The translations under genes and the position numbers were made by a program. A DNA stretch of 25,378 nt from contig JADFNR010000045.1 in the NCBI GenBank assembly GCA_022563275.1, positions 1-25,378 of the forward strand, written 5' to 3'. Positions 22,871 to 25,378 of the stretch are shown piece after piece (positions within the stretch are counted from its first letter, which is position 1; the number at the start of each line of letters is the position of its first letter). Under the pieces are notes generated by a model. The model did not search any database, had not been told where the DNA came from, and saw nothing but the letters and a program-made list of their open reading frames with translations. Origin of the DNA: Chloroflexota bacterium (GTDB lineage Bacteria > Chloroflexota > Dehalococcoidia > UBA3495).

Positions 22871-23608
22871 ATGACAACCTATGTACTGGTCCACGGCGCC
22901 TGGCACGGCGGCTGGTGCTGGAAGAAAACGACCCCGTTGCTGAGAGCTGCCGGGGCCGAGGTATTCGCGCCCACTCTCACCGGCATGGGCGAACGGGCCC
23001 ACCTGAATGACCGTCTCGATCCTTCCGAGATCACGCTGGATGTTCACATCCAGGACATCGTCCAGTTGATGCGCTATGAGGGGCTGGAGGACGTGGTCTT
23101 GGTGGGCCATGCCTACGCTGGGATGGTCATCACCGGGGTGGCTGAGGTCTGCCCGGAGCGCATCGCCCACATGGTCTACGTCAACGGCGTCATACCCGCC
23201 GACGGCGAGTCCATGGTCGACCAATTGGTCCCGGTGCGGGGCGAGGAGTTTGCCTCCTGGGTGCGCGGCATAATCGAAAAGGGGGACGGGTTCCTGCCCG
23301 CTCCGGCCTCCGTGGAGGAGGTGGGGCGGCGCTGGGGAATCACCGACCCGGATGACCTGGCCTGGGTCGGGGCCAACGTGACTCCGCAGCCGGCCGCGGC
23401 CATGGCCGGCCCGGTCCGCATGGGAAACCCAAAGGCGGCGAAAATACCCAAGAGCTTTGTCGGCGGCGGTGAGTCGGGGTTCGATTCGGTGGCCGAGCGG
23501 GCCCGGCAGGCCGGATGGGGCGTCTACCCCGTGGATTCCGGCCACGACACCATGATCACCCACGCCGGCGAGCTGGCGGAGATCCTCCTCAAGATCGGGA
23601 GAGAATAA
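22871..23608 (+). CDS. Alpha/beta hydrolase-fold protein lacking the nucleophile serine
   Basis: A 245-residue alpha/beta hydrolase of the plant-esterase/hydroxynitrile-lyase-like group: 'YVLVHGAWHGGWCWKK' (4-19, oxyanion side) and 'LTGMGERAHL' are typical. The nucleophile elbow, normally GHSYGG, reads 'LVGHAYAGMV', so A81 stands where the serine should be. H225 in 'DSGHDTMITH' fits the catalytic histidine. The codon is GCC, so a serine TCC could have changed by a single base. The frame is otherwise intact, with normal length and a good GGAGGG site, so this looks like a maintained protein with altered chemistry or a binding role. Co-oriented genes suggest shared transcription with the peroxiredoxin and HAD genes. 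Confidence 0.9.
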   Translation: MTTYVLVHGAWHGGWCWKKTTPLLRAAGAEVFAPTLTGMGERAHLNDRLDPSEITLDVHIQDIVQLMRYEGLEDVVLVGHAYAGMVITGVAEVCPERIAHMVYVNGVIPADGESMVDQLVPVRGEEFASWVRGIIEKGDGFLPAPASVEEVGRRWGITDPDDLAWVGANVTPQPAAAMAGPVRMGNPKAAKIPKSFVGGGESGFDSVAERARQAGWGVYPVDSGHDTMITHAGELAEILLKIGRE

Positions 23609-23646
23609 CCTCCGCGTAACCCCGCATATCCAAGGAGTAGACGGCA

Positions 23647-24360
23647 ATGGACCCATCCCAGATCAAGGCCCTGGTGTTCGACGTATTCGGCACTGTCGTG
23701 GACTGGCATAGCTCGGTCACCCGCCACGGCGAGAACTTCGGCAAGGCCCACGGCATCACCGCCGACTGGGTCGACTTCGCCGAAAAGTGGCGGGCTAAAT
23801 ACCGCCCTTTCATGGACAAGGTGCGCACCGGGGAGCTGCCCTGGACCGACCTGGACACGCTGCATCGCATGGGCCTTGAAGAGCTGCTGAATGACTTCGG
23901 CATCACGGGCATCAGCGAGGAGGCCAAAGCCGACCTGAACCTGGCCTGGCACCGGCTGGACGCCTGGCCCGATGCGCCGCCGGGACTGCACCGGCTGAAG
24001 TCCAAGTTCATCCTGGCGACCATGTCCAACGGCAACATCGCGCTGATGACCGGCATGGCCAAATACGCCGGGTTACCCTGGGACTGCATACTGGGCGCCG
24101 AACTGGCCCACGCCTACAAGCCCGATCCCAAGACCTACCTGACCGGCGTGGAACTGCTGCACCTCAAACCGGAACAGGTGATGATGGTGGCCGCCCACCA
24201 AAGCGACCTGTTGGCCGCAGGCAAGCAGGGTCTCAGAACGGCCTTCGTGAAGCGGCCCTTGGAACGCGGGGTCAACGGCAAGGTCGACCTGACCCCGGAC
24301 CCGTCGTTCGACTACGTCTGTGATGATTTCCGTGACCTGGCAGCCCAACTGGGAGTCTAA
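23647..24360 (+). CDS. HAD-superfamily hydrolase, haloacid dehalogenase type II-like
   Basis: A 237-residue HAD protein of the L-2-haloacid dehalogenase-like branch. 'FDVFGTVVDW' (11-20) supplies the nucleophile D12 and T16, 'TMSNGN' supplies S127 and N128 (motif II), K158 in 'AYKPDPK' is motif III, and 'VAAHQSDLLAA' ends in D187. In true L-2-haloacid dehalogenases the last motif is SxNxxD; here A182 and H184 occupy the serine and asparagine places. Dehalogenase activity is therefore uncertain, and a phosphatase or other hydrolase role is possible. AAGGAG lies nine bases before the ATG. Fourth-motif variants like this are, as far as I recall, common among annotated type II proteins. Confidence 0.88.
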   Translation: MDPSQIKALVFDVFGTVVDWHSSVTRHGENFGKAHGITADWVDFAEKWRAKYRPFMDKVRTGELPWTDLDTLHRMGLEELLNDFGITGISEEAKADLNLAWHRLDAWPDAPPGLHRLKSKFILATMSNGNIALMTGMAKYAGLPWDCILGAELAHAYKPDPKTYLTGVELLHLKPEQVMMVAAHQSDLLAAGKQGLRTAFVKRPLERGVNGKVDLTPDPSFDYVCDDFRDLAAQLGV

Positions 24361-24404
24361 GCGAAAAACCGGCGATCTTATCCCAAGGCTCTGAAGGAAC
24401 GATT

Positions 24405-25378
24405 ATGGCCCGCTTCGGTGTGCGTCTGGAAAACGACCCAACCCTGACTCCCCAGGACTATCAAGAATTGGCCGCTCAGGCCGAGCAGAACGGCTTTGAC
24501 GCGGTATGGGTGCCCGAGGGAGGCGGCAGAGATTCGCTGACGTCGTTGGCGACCATCGCCATGAAGACCGAAAGGGTAAAGCTGGGCACGGGTATACTGC
24601 CCATCTTCGCCCGCACGCCAACCAATACCGCCATGGGCGCGGCGGGCATGGCCGCGGTGTCAGGGGGCCGTTTCATCCTGGGCCTGGGAGTCGGGCACCG
24701 TCCCACCGTAGAAAGCCGGGACGGCATCCCCTTCAAGCAGCCCATGACCCGTATGAGGGAGACCATTAAGATCGTCAAGGCGTTGTTGGCGGGGGAAGAG
24801 GTCAACTTTCAGGGCAAGCTGTTCAAGATAACCGGCGCATCCATGGGAGCGGCGGCTCCCGAAACCAAAGTGCCCATCTACATCGCCGCCCTGGGTCCGC
24901 AGATGCTGGAGATGGTTGGTGAATTGGCCGATGGCGTGCTGATGAACTGGACTGCGGTGGATTACCTGGGCGAGGCCATTGGGCACATAAAGCGGGGCGC
25001 GGAGAAAGCCGGCCGCGATCCCGATGAGATCGACATCGCCGGTTACGTGCGGGTGGCGGTGGGGGACGACGTGACGGCCTCCCGTGATTCGCTGCGGCGC
25101 CAGGTGGCCCGCTACGCCAGCAACCCCTTCTACCGCAACTTCTTCGCGGAGACCGGGTTCGACAAGGAGATGTCCGCCGCCGCCGCCGCCTTGGCCGAGG
25201 GCAACCTGGACAAGGCGGCCGATTCCATCACGGAAGAGATGCAGGACCAAGTGGCGGTGGTGGGGACGGTTGCGGAATGCCGGGCCGCCCTGGAGAAGCG
25301 CCGTGACGCCGGCCTGCAACTTCCGGTGATCGCGCCCTTCGCCGTGGGGGACAATAAGGCTTCCCACCAGCGAGTGAT
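24405..25378 (+). CDS. LLM-class oxidoreductase, F420-type, 3' end cut by the window
   Basis: The frame opens MARFGVRLENDPTLTPQDY and remains open to the last base, giving 324 residues with no stop. 'GFDAVWVPEGGGRDSLTSLA', 'RVKLGTGILPIFARTPTNTA', 'GGRFILGLGVGHRPTVE' and 'KVPIYIAALGPQMLEMVGELADGVLMNW' are the familiar sequence of F420-dependent luciferase-like proteins, and 'VGTVAECRAALEKRRDAGLQLPVIAPF' shows that the C-terminal gate is nearly complete. About 10-25 residues are probably missing. AAGGA precedes the ATG. It is the last visible gene of the peroxiredoxin-led forward run. Substrate unknown; F420 use is inferred from the family. Confidence 0.92.
   Translation, partial: MARFGVRLENDPTLTPQDYQELAAQAEQNGFDAVWVPEGGGRDSLTSLATIAMKTERVKLGTGILPIFARTPTNTAMGAAGMAAVSGGRFILGLGVGHRPTVESRDGIPFKQPMTRMRETIKIVKALLAGEEVNFQGKLFKITGASMGAAAPETKVPIYIAALGPQMLEMVGELADGVLMNWTAVDYLGEAIGHIKRGAEKAGRDPDEIDIAGYVRVAVGDDVTASRDSLRRQVARYASNPFYRNFFAETGFDKEMSAAAAALAEGNLDKAADSITEEMQDQVAVVGTVAECRAALEKRRDAGLQLPVIAPFAVGDNKASHQRV

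Overview
The window looks like a chromosomal segment of a GC-rich, free-living bacterium. My best guess is a Chloroflexota lineage of the Dehalococcoidia/SAR202 type. That rests on the mix of gene families (two luciferase-like flavin oxidoreductases, a MetE-C-like protein, an acyl-CoA dehydrogenase, SDR enzymes, a type II HAD dehalogenase-like protein, an unlinked rRNA gene, a stand-alone isomerase of the Tal-Pgi type) and on several short GC-rich palindromic intergenic repeats. No phylogenetic marker was compared, so the assignment is tentative.

Layout. 1-356 is the 3' end of a 23S rRNA gene with no 5S gene after it. It is followed by an inverted repeat, two tandem 63-bp copies of a broken initiator-tRNA fragment, an intact tRNA-fMet and a strong terminator. 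845-2883 holds three forward genes (split-barrel flavoprotein, DUF4440/SnoaL-like protein, MetE-C-like protein). 2951-4307 is reverse (NAD-dependent epimerase, small two-helix membrane protein). 4612-6837 is forward (SDR, acyl-CoA dehydrogenase, small hydrophobic protein). 6925-11879 is a sugar/glucan block: phosphoglucose isomerase, GT4 glycosyltransferase, GH15 glucoamylase-like enzyme. A diverged scrap of a second isomerase 3' end lies just beyond it. 12095-13267 is reverse: a frameshifted DUF1330 gene and a two-domain rhodanese. 13500-18794 is forward: LLM oxidoreductase, acetyl-CoA synthetase, ABC exporter. A repeat-bounded GIY-YIG gene follows. 19480-22114 is reverse (CCG-domain Fe-S protein, gamma-glutamyltransferase family). 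22351-25378 is a forward run: peroxiredoxin, alpha/beta hydrolase-fold protein, HAD protein, and an LLM oxidoreductase cut by the window end.

Most striking observation. The rhodanese at 12443-13267 (reverse) has an in-frame UGA exactly where the catalytic cysteine of its second domain belongs. Homologous sequence continues for 41 codons to a second stop, and a hairpin with bacterial-SECIS-like geometry begins a few bases after the UGA. The simplest reading is a selenocysteine-containing sulfurtransferase. A nonsense mutation is the main alternative, and the neighbouring DUF1330 gene really does look broken.

Other notable points are the tRNA-derived tandem repeat, the isomerase scrap that suggests insertion or recombination around the GT4-GH15 pair, an alpha/beta hydrolase whose nucleophile serine is replaced by alanine, and a GIY-YIG gene between perfect 48-bp direct repeats. 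The repeats also include a small structured family whose stem shows compensatory base changes.
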